Shown: one piece after another, positions 24,630 through 35,396 of the stretch | Position numbering within the stretch: the first letter of the stretch is position 1 | Layout: every line of letters starts with the position of its first letter | From: Plumapathes pennacea | Lineage: Eukaryota; Cnidaria; Anthozoa; Antipatharia; Myriopathidae | Assembly: GCA_964036295.1 (NCBI GenBank) | Contig: OZ038467.1 | Span: 9,251,170 to 9,315,169, forward strand | Direction: 5' to 3' | Length of the DNA stretch: 64,000 bases | Program-made: the position numbers and the translations under genes | Notes under the pieces: model-generated | Told to the model about the DNA's origin: nothing | Seen by the model: the letters and a program-made list of their open reading frames with translations, nothing else | Database searches by the model: none

Positions 24630-24958
24630 ATTATATAGACACGAGTGTTTTACTGGAAAATATACCGTGCGTAAAATCCATACGAAACTACATCCGGGAC
24701 CCGAGTGGCGTATTTACCATATCCTCACTAGTGAGGATATTGTTGGCATCATTTCCCGCTTTTGCACGGTTGTTTGTGCAATTTCTCGTAAAACACTCGT
24801 GCCTAATATAATAAAAAGAAAATTACACGGCGGCTTGAAGATATGGATTTTATTTTCTCGTGGTAAAAACAATTTCACTCGCAAAGTGCTCGTTCGTAAA
24901 ATATTGTTTTTACCACTCGAAAATAAAATTCATATCTTCGCGCCGCCGTGTAATATCC
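24630..24958 (+). mobile_element. Double-hairpin interspersed repeat, copy 1
   Basis: Two inverted-repeat modules stand side by side. The first is bounded by GACACGAGTGTTTTAC and its complement; the second by a GGCGGCTTGAAGATATG-type arm and its inverse. A second copy in opposite orientation lies at 41929-42252. This copy begins about 25 bp after the GPCR stop codon and supplies an AATAAA at 24810-24815. Confidence 0.75.
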
Positions 24959-24971
24959 TATATGTATCAAC

Positions 24972-25193
24972 AGAGCGGTTTCGGATGACTGTCAAAAGTA
25001 ATCGATGATTGTTTTGGTTTCACCATTGCTGCGCTTTCGGATTGGTCCAAACAAGTTTGAGTAACATTCTCAGCCAATCAGGAACGAAAGAAAATATCGA
25101 TTGCAATTTTCTCATGCAAGCAAGCAAGTGGCGCTTTCTTGCAATGCTGATTGGTTGCTTCTTCAAAGTTAAACCAAACGCAAATTAATTAGG
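24972..25193. mobile_element. CCAAT-rich MITE family, partial copy
   Basis: Starts GAGCGGTTTCGGATGACTG and contains ATTGGTCC, CCAATCAG and TGATTGG words. The far terminus is missing. Confidence 0.6.
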
Positions 25194-25418
25194 TTGAGCG
25201 CAGATCTCTTTTTCAGTTCAATCATAAATAAGGAAACATGTAAGGCAAGAGAAATAAAAAGAATCGTCTTAGCCAGTTATGTAATTAGTCAGAGCGGCTA
25301 TCAAGTTAATAGTAAATTTTCTCCTTCAGCCTCTGAGCAGGAATATGAAGGTCAGTATAGCATCCGATCACTCACTCAGTGAACATGCAGCTGATAAAAC
25401 TATAAACTCTCTTTGCTG

Positions 25419-28339
25419 CACTGTAAAATCAAAAGTGCTGATTCGACCCCAAAAATGGGGCCGAAACGATGAGTCCAGGATGGCACCTTTTTTAGGTCTG
25501 TTTCAGCTCCATCATAATGGGGCCGTTTTGGCACCAGATTTTGGGGCTAATCTGACCCCTGTACTGGGGCCAAATTTGACCTTTGAGTGGGTTGAATTGT
25601 AATACTGGGGGGCTATTTTGGAATTCAGAAGTACCCAATCGGCCCCCAAAATTTTAGCCCTCTCAGAAATGGCCCCTTGAAAAATGGCTGATTCAGCTCC
25701 TTCACAGGTCGTTACAGCACCGTGTAGATCTAATTTACTGTTCCTGTTTTTTTCTTTAGCTCAGTATATAACAAAGGTTGACTCAAGTATAGTACAGTAG
25801 ATTTCAACTGTAACATTTTATTATATTCAAGTTGTTACAAGCTCATTTGGTAATTCGCCCTAAATTGAACCCCCTCTGTATGACTGATGATCACACAATG
25901 TGATCACAAAATTATAAGTGGAAACTCTAACACTGTTTCACCTAATTTTACAAGACATAGACTTCCAACCAGCACAATAGGTCTTAGTAATGTCATGGAA
26001 CACTTGCCCAAGCAGCAACAAAAAAAAAAACAGCACTGTAAGCCTAGTGAAATCATTAAATACACAAATAGTTAGGCTAAACGAGGATACATTTGAGCAT
26101 TGACTAATTTGACTAGATATTTTGCACTGGCAAAGCATTGACAAAGGAAGTGACAGACACAAGTGTCTGTCTCCTACCAATTTCTAGCAAAATTTGTTCG
26201 AAAAAGGTCAGAATTGCTTTGCAATTGGTGTACGAAATATCGATTACATAAAAGCAGGCAAGCAACCCAAGAACAGCATCCATCATTTTATGCTGGGGAG
26301 TGTCGCACAGCACACTGCCCTCAATCACAATGAAGAGTAAATCCACATCAAAAATACCTTCCACCAGCACAACTTGGGGCTGAATAAACTCACTGACACT
26401 TGCATCTACATCACAGTCCCTCTGAAAATAAAAGGCAAAAGTGTAAGTACAATCATAGAAAAAAAATGCACAAAGCAGCATCTCAGTTACAGTCAAATTA
26501 TGTGCAATTTGTCTAGAACCTCCTAGAACAAAAATAAGTTCAATCCTACTGTAGTAGGTCACACCTTAAGTGGTCAGTTACCAGATGGTTGGAGTACACA
26601 TTATGCAATATTCTTGTACTATGATAGTGCAAGTAACTGTATCAGGTGAACACCAATAGGCTCTTTGCATGTGGGGTCACATGACCCCAAATACATGACT
26701 GGGAAAACATCAACTCAGGCTGAACGAGTGTCAGAAATGGAAAGAGCACAAAAAAAAAAATGCTGACAGATAAAATTTCAGGTCCATATCATTTATATAT
26801 CACATTTGGTGAAATGGGAAGTTGCGGGAGGGCATTAACTTGCCCTCCAGCAACTCTGTTCTTATAAATCTTCTTAACATTCCTAAACAATGCCACCAAG
26901 TTTGATGTATAAATGCTACAAGATCTGATATTTCACCTGTCCGCATATTTTTTTATTTAAGTGTGAATTTACAAATTTTCACTGAGCATGCACAAGCAGA
27001 ACTGCATTGTACATGTATGTCCTCCCGTATAGGATTATGGTTAGAGTTAGGTTTAGAGTTAGATTTAGGTCTGATTATCATGTGCTAAAAAGAGGTAATT
27101 CGATTTTGTCACATCCAGTGTGTGGTGATACCTCAACTGTGTACAAGCAAAACTTACAAATCTGATGTGAAATTCCATCATGCATTCATCTCAAATACAG
27201 AACAGTGCATGTGAAAGAAAAATAGCATCAGAACTTATAATACTGTACTCACCGATTACATCTCTACTCTTCCATTATTCTTCAGTCTTTCGACCATACA
27301 TTCAAAATGTACGGAAAGGGACAGGTACTGTACGCAGCCTTCCACAAATAGTTCTAACTTTGAGTTGAAGGAAATGACTGTATACACTGATAACTTCGTC
27401 CTGCCAAAGGAGTGTTGGCCTTTGTAGATATACAAATAAGAATTCCTGATCACATTTATCCACCGAAGTCGGGGCTGCTGAACGCTGACGTTGTAATTGA
27501 TGGCAGACTGACCTGACCGTAACTCCAACAGCCGTCGATCAACAAGTTCGACTTATATCCACACAGCTGCATCCCTATTCTTTCTAAAAAAATGAACGTT
27601 CAACCGTTTCACAATACCGCACCACCACGCCACAGAAAAAACCGTTTGAACTGAATGGCGCCCGCGCTACTACGCATGCCCATTACGCTAAACCGCACAC
27701 ACCGACAGTCGTCGCAAACTCGTTCCCAGGGCCTTCAGCGTGAGGAAACTCTCAAACGAGAAACGAAGCCCTACCTTTTCAGATTTCTCTGGGTCATTCA
27801 AGTTTTGCTATTTGATGCAGTAGTGGATTGCGGAATTCAAAAAGTTGTTCTCAAAAATTTTGATCTGTAGCTTGAAGCGGTGATTCCCAGCCCAAGCGGT
27901 GAGGCCTGGGCGAGTGATGTCATAAGAGTTAGAGTGGGAATGGTATAACACAATTTCAGCCAGTTTCGGCCATTGATGGCCAGTTGCAGCAGCAATTTAT
28001 ATCTATCATGCATGTCTGTTTCAGTGTGTACCTTCCTGTGATTTTTTCTAATGCAAGTTTTAACAATAAATTTCTGAGCAACAGAACTTTGTGGAATTAA
28101 TTTTGGGGCCAAATCAGCCATTTGTATTTAGCACTTGGGGGTGTGGATGAATTGAAATCAAGGGCCAAATTACAATTTAAGAGAGCTAAATTGGAAACAG
28201 GAAGGGTCAAATCAGTACCATGTAGAACTGTTTGAGCCCTTCTTGCTCATAACGGCCCCACTGTGGGCCATACTGGCCCAAATGACTTTGGGGCCGAATT
28301 GGCTTTTGGGGCCAAATCAGCACTTTTGATTTTACAGTG
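25419..28339. mobile_element. CACTA-like transposon, gene-carrying, about 2.9 kb
   Basis: The two ends are perfect 25-bp inverted repeats beginning CACTGTAAAATCAAAAGTGC, flanked by a TG dinucleotide on each side (25417-25418 and 28340-28341). Subterminal regions of roughly 300 bp at each end hold many GGGGCCAAATC-type words in both orientations. CACTG ends, subterminal repeats and 2-bp duplications suit an animal CACTA/EnSpm element. I see no transposase, so it is probably non-autonomous. Its interior includes an apparent exon of an uncharacterised gene at 26113-26421. Confidence 0.65.
26113..26421 (-). CDS. Terminal exon of an uncharacterised gene inside the CACTA-like element
   Basis: A polypyrimidine-AG acceptor precedes an open exon of 102 codons plus stop. 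The product runs from RDCDVDASVSEF through VVLVEGIFDVDLLFIVIEG and AILTFFEQILLEIG to the end. The hydrophobic beta/alpha pattern resembles the C-terminal part of large uncharacterised gene families in fish and cnidarian genomes; this is recollection, not a search. Upstream exons should lie between 26.5 and 27.7 kb on the minus strand, but I could not place them. It may be a captured host gene fragment or the element's own accessory gene. Confidence 0.4.
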   Translation of the reverse strand, partial: RDCDVDASVSEFIQPQVVLVEGIFDVDLLFIVIEGSVLCDTPQHKMMDAVLGLLACFYVIDISYTNCKAILTFFEQILLEIGRRQTLVSVTSFVNALPVQNI

Positions 28340-28539
28340 TGTCCATGCTGTATCTTTTGCTTGAATATTAAGGAGAAGTTAGCATCTGAACACTTGTCTA
28401 GTCCAACGGAATATTCTTCACATTATCCAGAGAGAATCTAAAGGTTACATGAGTTCGTGAGACAAAGAATGTTCCGACTAATCAGCTTCAACGCTCACCA
28501 AATATATATCACACAGTAAGGAGAACTTGAGAATTAAAG

Positions 28540-30672
28540 CTATATGCACATTATCAATGCTACATAGAATGCAAAACCGTAAACTCTGATAGACACGACG
28601 CGACCCGAAGATCTGCTTTTCTGTGCCAAGACCTCTTTGCCGTAGTCAACAGTTCCTGGCGCTCGGGTCAGAGTCGGTGACTGCGAAGACCGAACCACCT
28701 TGTACGGAGAAACGGACGAGATCTTCGAAAACCGTGCAGTTTCCGCTGTATATTCATCGCCCGAGTAACCAACTTGAGACGTGAGGAGCGGGCGCCCGTC
28801 AGAATGTGATACGAACGGAGGATTTGCAATTTTGCTGAAGGTTAGACCATTCGGAGCTGGGTTTCTCGTTTGGAATGCTTCGTAGAGCCTTTGCACTGGG
28901 GAGAAGTTGATTGTGTTATAGACTTGAGTAAGCCTTATGGTTGACTCCATCCGCGTGGGAGAGGTACCACCAGCTCCACTTGATTTCTCGGGTATAGTGT
29001 CCGAGCTAGACGCCCCAAATCGGGTGGTATTTAGAGTAACCATGGTTACTGCCGACTCGGTCAGCTTAGTTGTGACAGTCGGCACCACACTTGGTGATGT
29101 CGTCATGGTAACCAGGTCGGGCAGAGGGCTAATCAAAGGACTAGACGATACTTTTATCATCACTGGTTTTGCTTCTGCATGCAATTGGGCACCTATACAA
29201 GCCAAAACAAAACGTACATGTAATCACTACAGCCATAACCTTTGACTCCTGAAGATGCTTTAGCTTCAGCAGTCTTAACTCAAATGTGATCAGGAGCAAT
29301 TTTCTCCTTCAGTCTCCTTCAGTCTCACAAGGTAAGGAGAACCAAGCACTTGATAGCTCGGCTCAAATAGAAGCCGATTGAACTAATTCACTCTCACTAC
29401 ATCACACATACAGTTTCGTCTCGATTAGCTGGGAGAATTTAAGATCTGAAGAGAAACAAAGCAGCTTGAAACTGTATCAGTCGACAGAGTTTCGAACGCA
29501 GTGCTGAAGCATCGTGTATAGCGCATTCGTAGTATGCTAAATATGGAATTGGACCAACCCGCGCTGAAGTTCGATGTATTCTGGAGTCCAGTCTCCTGAC
29601 AGTAGTTTTGCGTGGGACATTGACCAGTATCGCACACGCGTATGATGTCGGAACTCTCGCGCATTTCGACATCATGTAAGATCCCTATAGTGTCACTGTA
29701 TTGGAATCGCCCGAGACAACCGATGAAACGCCTAGAATCAAGAAAATGGACGTGTTTAATAGGACAAAGTTCAAAATGGCTGTCAGTTGGAAATTTGGAA
29801 AGTATAAAAGCTCAGACCGAATGGAATTGACAGTATGAACCCGAATGCAATTTGTGTTTAATAACGTTTCCTCGTGGTTTCTTCCTCAAAGTTAAACCAA
29901 ATGCAAATTAGTTTGGCTCCGCATTCATCAAAATTGTTTTTACAGACTCTGTGATTGGCGGTGTAATTACTTTTTAATTGGTTTTTGTTTCCGACAAATT
30001 TCATCCGAAACCTGGCATATTGATAAAAAAAAATTGATATGTAATCTTTCCAAAAAAAGCCACCTGGCACTTCAAGTTTCTTTTAATCATGAGTTTTTCA
30101 GTCGTTAGCATGAATTATTGAAACAACAAAATGCTTCAAACTAACCTTTCCGACTCATAGTAGTCTCTGTAGAAAGCAATCGACGACACTAGGGAATCTA
30201 CCAGCTCCATTGACCTCGGAAAGCTTCTAACAAACAGTCTTCTTACAGGGTTGAAAGGCGTTTCCTGCATGCACTTGATAGTTTTGAAAAAACGACCATC
30301 AACCGAAAGGTTGAAAATCTCAGGGCTTCCTTCGAGGAGAACTCTGTGCCATTCAGAATCTGCAAATTCTCCTTGTAAAAGGAATTCTTGCTGACGGCAA
30401 CTGCCCAAGGTGATCTCCATCTGCAAACCTTCAGTCTTCATCTGTAATTTCATATAGGCATAGTTTCCGTCATCTTGATAGAAAAGCATTCCACTCTGGA
30501 TGTGCGTCTTGAAGACGAAAGTCATTTTTCCCGAAATGTTCCACGGCTCATAAATAGCAAAGGCATTGCCACTAAAGTAGGCAATGTTTGGATTTGCAGT
30601 TTTCGATTCCGAGGCTTTGGTTTCCAGTACGAAAATACCGTAAAACGGCAGCCACCAAAGTAGCAGTAACAT
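28540..30672 (-). CDS. LamG protein with Cys-rich module, mucin-like stalk and hydrophobic C-terminus (paralogue A)
   Basis: Three exons join in frame: 30146-30672, 29559-29731 and 28540-29192, about 450 residues. Exon 1 gives a signal peptide (MLLLLWWLPFYGIFVLE) and a laminin G-like domain (GMLFYQDDGNYAYMKL, then DSEWHRVLLEG). Exon 2 gives the LamG-closing RRFIGCLGRF and a short Cys-rich segment (VCDTGQCPTQNYC). Exon 3 is Ser/Thr-rich, likely O-glycosylated, and ends in YGFAFYVALIMCI, a terminal hydrophobic tail that suits GPI anchoring or membrane insertion. The ATG at 30672 is chosen because it opens the signal peptide. Exon phases match those of paralogue B 3 kb away. The donor of exon 2 (GTTGGT) is weak, so this join is the least certain. 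Confidence 0.7.
29866..30020. mobile_element. CCAAT-rich MITE family, partial copy
   Basis: Contains AAAGTTAAACCAAATGC, GTGATTGG and a TTCATCCGAAA end. It lies in intron 1 of the LamG paralogue A gene. Confidence 0.5.
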
Positions 30673-31619
30673 GCTGGAAAGTGTCACAGATTAGTGAGTG
30701 CCGAGTTGAACAGACTATGCACCAAATAGAAGTTCAACTGCATGACCACGTGGTTGTCTTTTTGGAGAGCCAGTCACATCTGACTTTAAAATTTAAATTG
30801 CCTCATTCAATTAAATTCGTACGCCATTCAACCGCAGGACCGCAGGGATCGCTTAATTTGAAACTTCATTGTTGAATACGGCAAAATCTTCAGCAACAAC
30901 CTTCAACAGCAAAAATTTAGAAAATGGTCCAGCAAAATACTACAGTACACGGTTAATGTTTCCAAATTAGTGCTGAGCCGGGAGCTCAGGATGCAGTATT
31001 ATGCACGAACTTGGACTACACACCACTGTAGTGATAATACACATGAATGGTTCCACAACTGAAGAACTGAAAAACTTTTAAACTATTTTTTTAATTTTAT
31101 TCAACATGATTCTTTACTCTGAGTATTCAGTGATTTAAAATGCTGTCTTGAATTATAATGAGCCAGCCAGGGCAAATCTAATTATTATTCATCTTCAAAG
31201 TTCATATACCTTGCACGATTATATTGTCTGCAGTTTTTATTTTCATTTTGAAGCACGGGATCCCAGGAAGCTTTCTTTGGGAAATCTCCTATTTATACCT
31301 ATATGCAAAGTTTGTCATACTGGTCTTATTATAAAACGGGCGTAGTGGGACAAACTTACTATCAATCGGAAGAACTTCCCGGGTCGAAAGACCAGTCTCT
31401 TTTGGTGACCATTTAATTCACTTGGATATATCCAGAACGCAAAAATTTAACCGGACAAATGATCTCCATTTTCATGCCTTGATTTCTTAAACCACAAAGG
31501 GAAAATTAATACGTCAAACGTGATCAATTTACGTCAGTTCGAAGTAGATAGCTTCTTACATAGTCAATAACAAAATCCACGTCGTACTTTCTTAGAAACT
31601 GCGCGCAAAATATAGCTAC
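30673..31619. other. Spacer between LamG paralogue A and the hypothetical gene
   Basis: No supported gene. It probably contains the promoter of paralogue A near its lower end and any 3' exons of the minus-strand hypothetical gene at 31620-32044. An exon-like frame near 31368-31440 on the minus strand (FWIYPSELNG) could not be joined. Confidence 0.45.
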
Positions 31620-32044
31620 CTCTTCACAGCATGCAGTGTAGAATCGACATTTTTCGGATCATTCTGCTTAAGCATGCAGACTTGCTGAGGTTGCCGAGTA
31701 ATAAATTTGACCTCGAGCCAGCAGTGCATATTGAGGACTTTTAAAATAAAATCCGCATTGGCATCAAATTTGCATTTTGTGATGGTTTCGACAAACTGAA
31801 CTGATTCCTTTCCTCTAAAATGCTGTTCCCCTCCAGGACGGACGACATCCACATGCAACTATCTGCACTCGGTATGATTAGCGTATAGCGCTTATAGTAC
31901 CACATACCTTCAAAAGTGCCCGTACATCTCATGCTTCAGCTTACCAGGACGGTGCTTACTCCGTGTCACTAGCCCGGACAGCCTGTCAGTGTCCGTTGAG
32001 GCCAGAATCACCATTACGGCTTCACCGTCTTGTTCGCCCGCCAT
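31620..32044 (-). CDS. Hypothetical gene, two tentative 5' exons
   Basis: An ATGGCGGGCG start at 32044 opens exon 1 (31945-32044; MAGEQDGEAVMVILASTDTD). A tentative exon 2 (31620-31800) continues in frame with FVETITKCKFDANADF and LNMHCWLEVKFITRQP and ends at a GTAGCT donor. The exon 2 acceptor has a poor pyrimidine tract and other acceptors are possible, so the join is uncertain. The 3' end was not found. No family was recognised. Confidence 0.35.
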
Positions 32045-33836
32045 TTTGTATCGCTTGGTAGCCGCGCCCGTCAAAAACTACCCCAGGGGAGGAGTAAAGG
32101 GACAATTTCAGTTCGTCGCATTTACCTCGCGCAATCGCTCTTCGCTTTTTTTTTTCTTTCTTTCTTTAGTCTTTTGTTCAAACCATGGTGGCATGGAGAA
32201 AGCGTCGTCCTGATCAACAGAAGCTGAAAATATCGCGAACGATTTTTAGCGATAAAATTATGTGCAGTGGCTGCAACGCATTGGAGCCTTTGACATGAAT
32301 ATGCAACAAGGTTGCGTGAATTTGGAATTTGGTCAATTTTTGGCGCAAGCTCCGACGGCTCCCACAACAACTGTACGTTACCTGAGTTCAACGGCTTGGA
32401 GCACTACGTGAGCATATAAATTCTTCCTGCCGTTCTCAGTGTGGTTGTGTTTTGTACATTTCCATGTCTGCGTTTATCATTAGAGTCACCCAGTGGGGTG
32501 TCATACCTGACTAAACAACTTTTAGCGCAACATATCGTTGCAAATCGACCAATGCAACATCAGCTAAACCTAGGGGACAATGGCTTTGGGAGCCAGTTGC
32601 ATTATCATGACAGAAAAGAAGCATGCATGAATTTCAATTTCTCTTTTCATTCTCATACCACAGTTGTCATACAGTAAAGAGAATTTAGCACTTCATAGCG
32701 TGTTAGGATAAACGCACCTTTCGTCACTCAATATATTTCCTTTAAAAATGGTAAAGATAATCAAGACTATTGGTAACTTTCTAGAAATGCCTTTCCTAAT
32801 ACCGCCGCAGAAGACACTTTTACAACTCGCCCCTGCCTCCTCCAGTCTCTTCTTCCCCCTTCCCCAGCGAAAAGCTGACGCGAGAAAGCTGGGACGAGCG
32901 CAAAGCGTGAGCAAGGGAGTTGCTTTCCTTCTCCTTCCCATCTTTCTCCGCGCACGCTCCCTTCCCTTCCCATACTTCCTCGCGCACCTAGTTGGAATCG
33001 AGGAGGAGCGACTGGGGACGAGGCAGAGAACGCCCTATGAAATGGAGAGTCCCGCCTACTCACTAAGCAACACGTGTGCCCGATTACTCGAAACCTGAGC
33101 GTAGCACGCAATACGACGTAATAACAAAATAAAAAAAAGAAAAAGCATTAGTTGAACTCAAATTGTTTTCTCGCCGCAGGCTTTCAGTCACGCCATACAT
33201 AACTTAAGAAGAGTTAAGATGCTGACTAATTATTAGAAAGGACATTAATTTTGTTTGCTCTTTTTAAATAAAGCCTTAGTCTGTGGTATCACTGAGGCCC
33301 TGCCAACATAATACGTTTTCAAGAACCTCAAAGTATTACACCGGTACTGATTCACAGCTATTATACTGATTCACAGCTATTATACTGATTCACAGTCTTG
33401 AACTTAGATTAATATTGTTGATTGATAGTAGGCAGTTAAGATATTTACATTGCTAATCTCGTGGTTGTACAGCTAAGCTTATAAAGCTCTGCCTGTCTTT
33501 TATAATCACCTGCATAAAACTCAAAAGTGCAATTTAATCTTGAAACGTCTCTATCATGCTATCAACTACAAAGGATTCAGTGCCAGTTGTAGCACTTTAC
33601 ACATTGTGGACTGTACAACCCAAACAGGGAAGGCAATGAAGTCGCACAATCAATCTACTCCCTAGTCTACACGTATTGCATGTTGTTGCGTTTTTTTCTT
33701 ATCGGGGAGGGGAGGGAGGAGGGTAAAAGCGTTCCTACTATGCATTGCTGCCTTGAGAGTGCATCAATCTCTTCATCGAGACTGTGCGAACAGAGGCATA
33801 AAACTACTGCCAGCCTCCCACAGTTTTCCCCAGTCC
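32045..33836. other. Intergenic region, no supported gene
   Basis: Several open frames near 32.7-33.1 kb lack any family resemblance or splice context. A short tandem repeat lies at 33346-33395. The 5' end probably includes the promoter of the minus-strand gene starting at 32044. Confidence 0.55.
33346..33395. repeat. Short tandem repeat, 19-bp unit
   Basis: ACTGATTCACAGCTATTAT is repeated two and a half times. Confidence 0.9.
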
Positions 33837-35355
33837 TCATACTTCTACATCTTGCTTTGGACCTTTACTGTTTTCAGAGCTTACTTCCTGTGTTTGGGTC
33901 TTTTGTTCTGGCGTATACGAGCCCGCGTACCGCCTGTGCCAGCGTAACACCAGGAATAGTGTCACCAGAACAGCTGCGGTTACGGCTGTTGCTATGACAA
34001 CCAGGAAGATCGGCCCGATTGGAGAGCCGTCAGTCTCGGTTACAATTTGCTTTGGTAACTGTTCTCTCGTCGGCTTTATCTTCACGCTTTGTGTTGACGG
34101 GACCGAGGTGCTTTCTTTACCTAAATAAAAGCACGTCTTGTAAGAATTATGCTCAAAAGACAAAATTAAAGTAAGGAAGGCTTTCCTAAATTGTAGTTTT
34201 ATCCATTTGTCTGCCTGTCTCCTTGTTCCTGTCGCTGTATTTTCTATATTTCTGTTTGTCTGCCACTTTGTGTGTTTCTGTCACTGTCTTTGTATGTTTT
34301 TCTGTAAGTTTCTGTCTGTCTGATTCTCGAACTTTCTTTTTGTGTCACTCTCCCTCTGTATATTTAATGCTTGTCTGACACATTCTGTCTCAGTCTGCCA
34401 CTGTCTCTTCGTCTATTCCACTCTTCGGGGGAGGGGTAGGGGATGCTTTTGTATTTCAAATTTAGCACCCTATTTCAAACAAAATACAAAATTTGCTACA
34501 CCATTTCAGATGAAGACAGATAAATCCTATTTCAAATAGAAATGCTGAAAACGATACCCTTTGTGGCAGCACATACCTATAGGGCTTATATATGGGAGTG
34601 ACGTCTGTATTCTTGCCTGCCTATATACAACAAACGATCTACACATCTCTTCTACAGCAGTATTCCTATCTGTAAGTGTATTTCTTTGCCGACCTGTTTA
34701 AAAAGCGACACTAGTGACGAGAACACGCATGCGTGTCGTGCGTGATTAGAAAAGCAAGAACGACTCTTCCCTTCAGTTCCATTTCGACTCACCTGAAATT
34801 GAAACATTTCCTTGCTGACTTGACACTGGTCTGGTTACCAACTGCGTCGCAGTAGTCTGTAAATGTGCTACAATCACTGCCCCGAAATTTCTGAAGACGC
34901 TATGATTGTCAGACTGAGCTCTGACAATCACCTTTACCTTGTCAAAGCGAAACTGTTGCAAAATCCCAGAGAAATTTTTCTTTGAGACAGATTTTGTTAA
35001 CTCTCCCTTAGGACCTCCTCCGATGTACATCTCAGCTTTTTCTTTGTAGAAATCAAGTCTATTGAATTTTCCAGGGACCTTAGTCGCGGCGATCTTGTTG
35101 TCGATTATCAAGGAGACGTTTAGCTTGTTGCGTTGGACTTCTATCCAGTGCCAGCTGTCGTCGTGAAGCGAACCTTGCCCTCCTGTCAACATAATCTCAC
35201 CTGGAGATGTTTTCAGGAAACAATCAATCGATGTAGCTATCAATCAATAAATAAAAAAATACATAGCCAAATAGTCAAGCAACAAACAAACATATCGACT
35301 GACATAAAGTGCATGTCTGACAAATGAGCCAGCCAGTCAGTCAGTCAGTCAATCG

Positions 35356-35396
<41 letters not shown>

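Noticed and set aside
27030-27075. Telomere-like repeat (GTTAGAGTTAGGTTTAG)
   Set aside because: Too short and irregular to be an interstitial telomeric array.
28937-29245. Plus-strand frame opposite the mucin-like exon of LamG paralogue A
   Set aside because: It is the antisense shadow of a Ser/Thr-rich coding exon with better splice and domain support.
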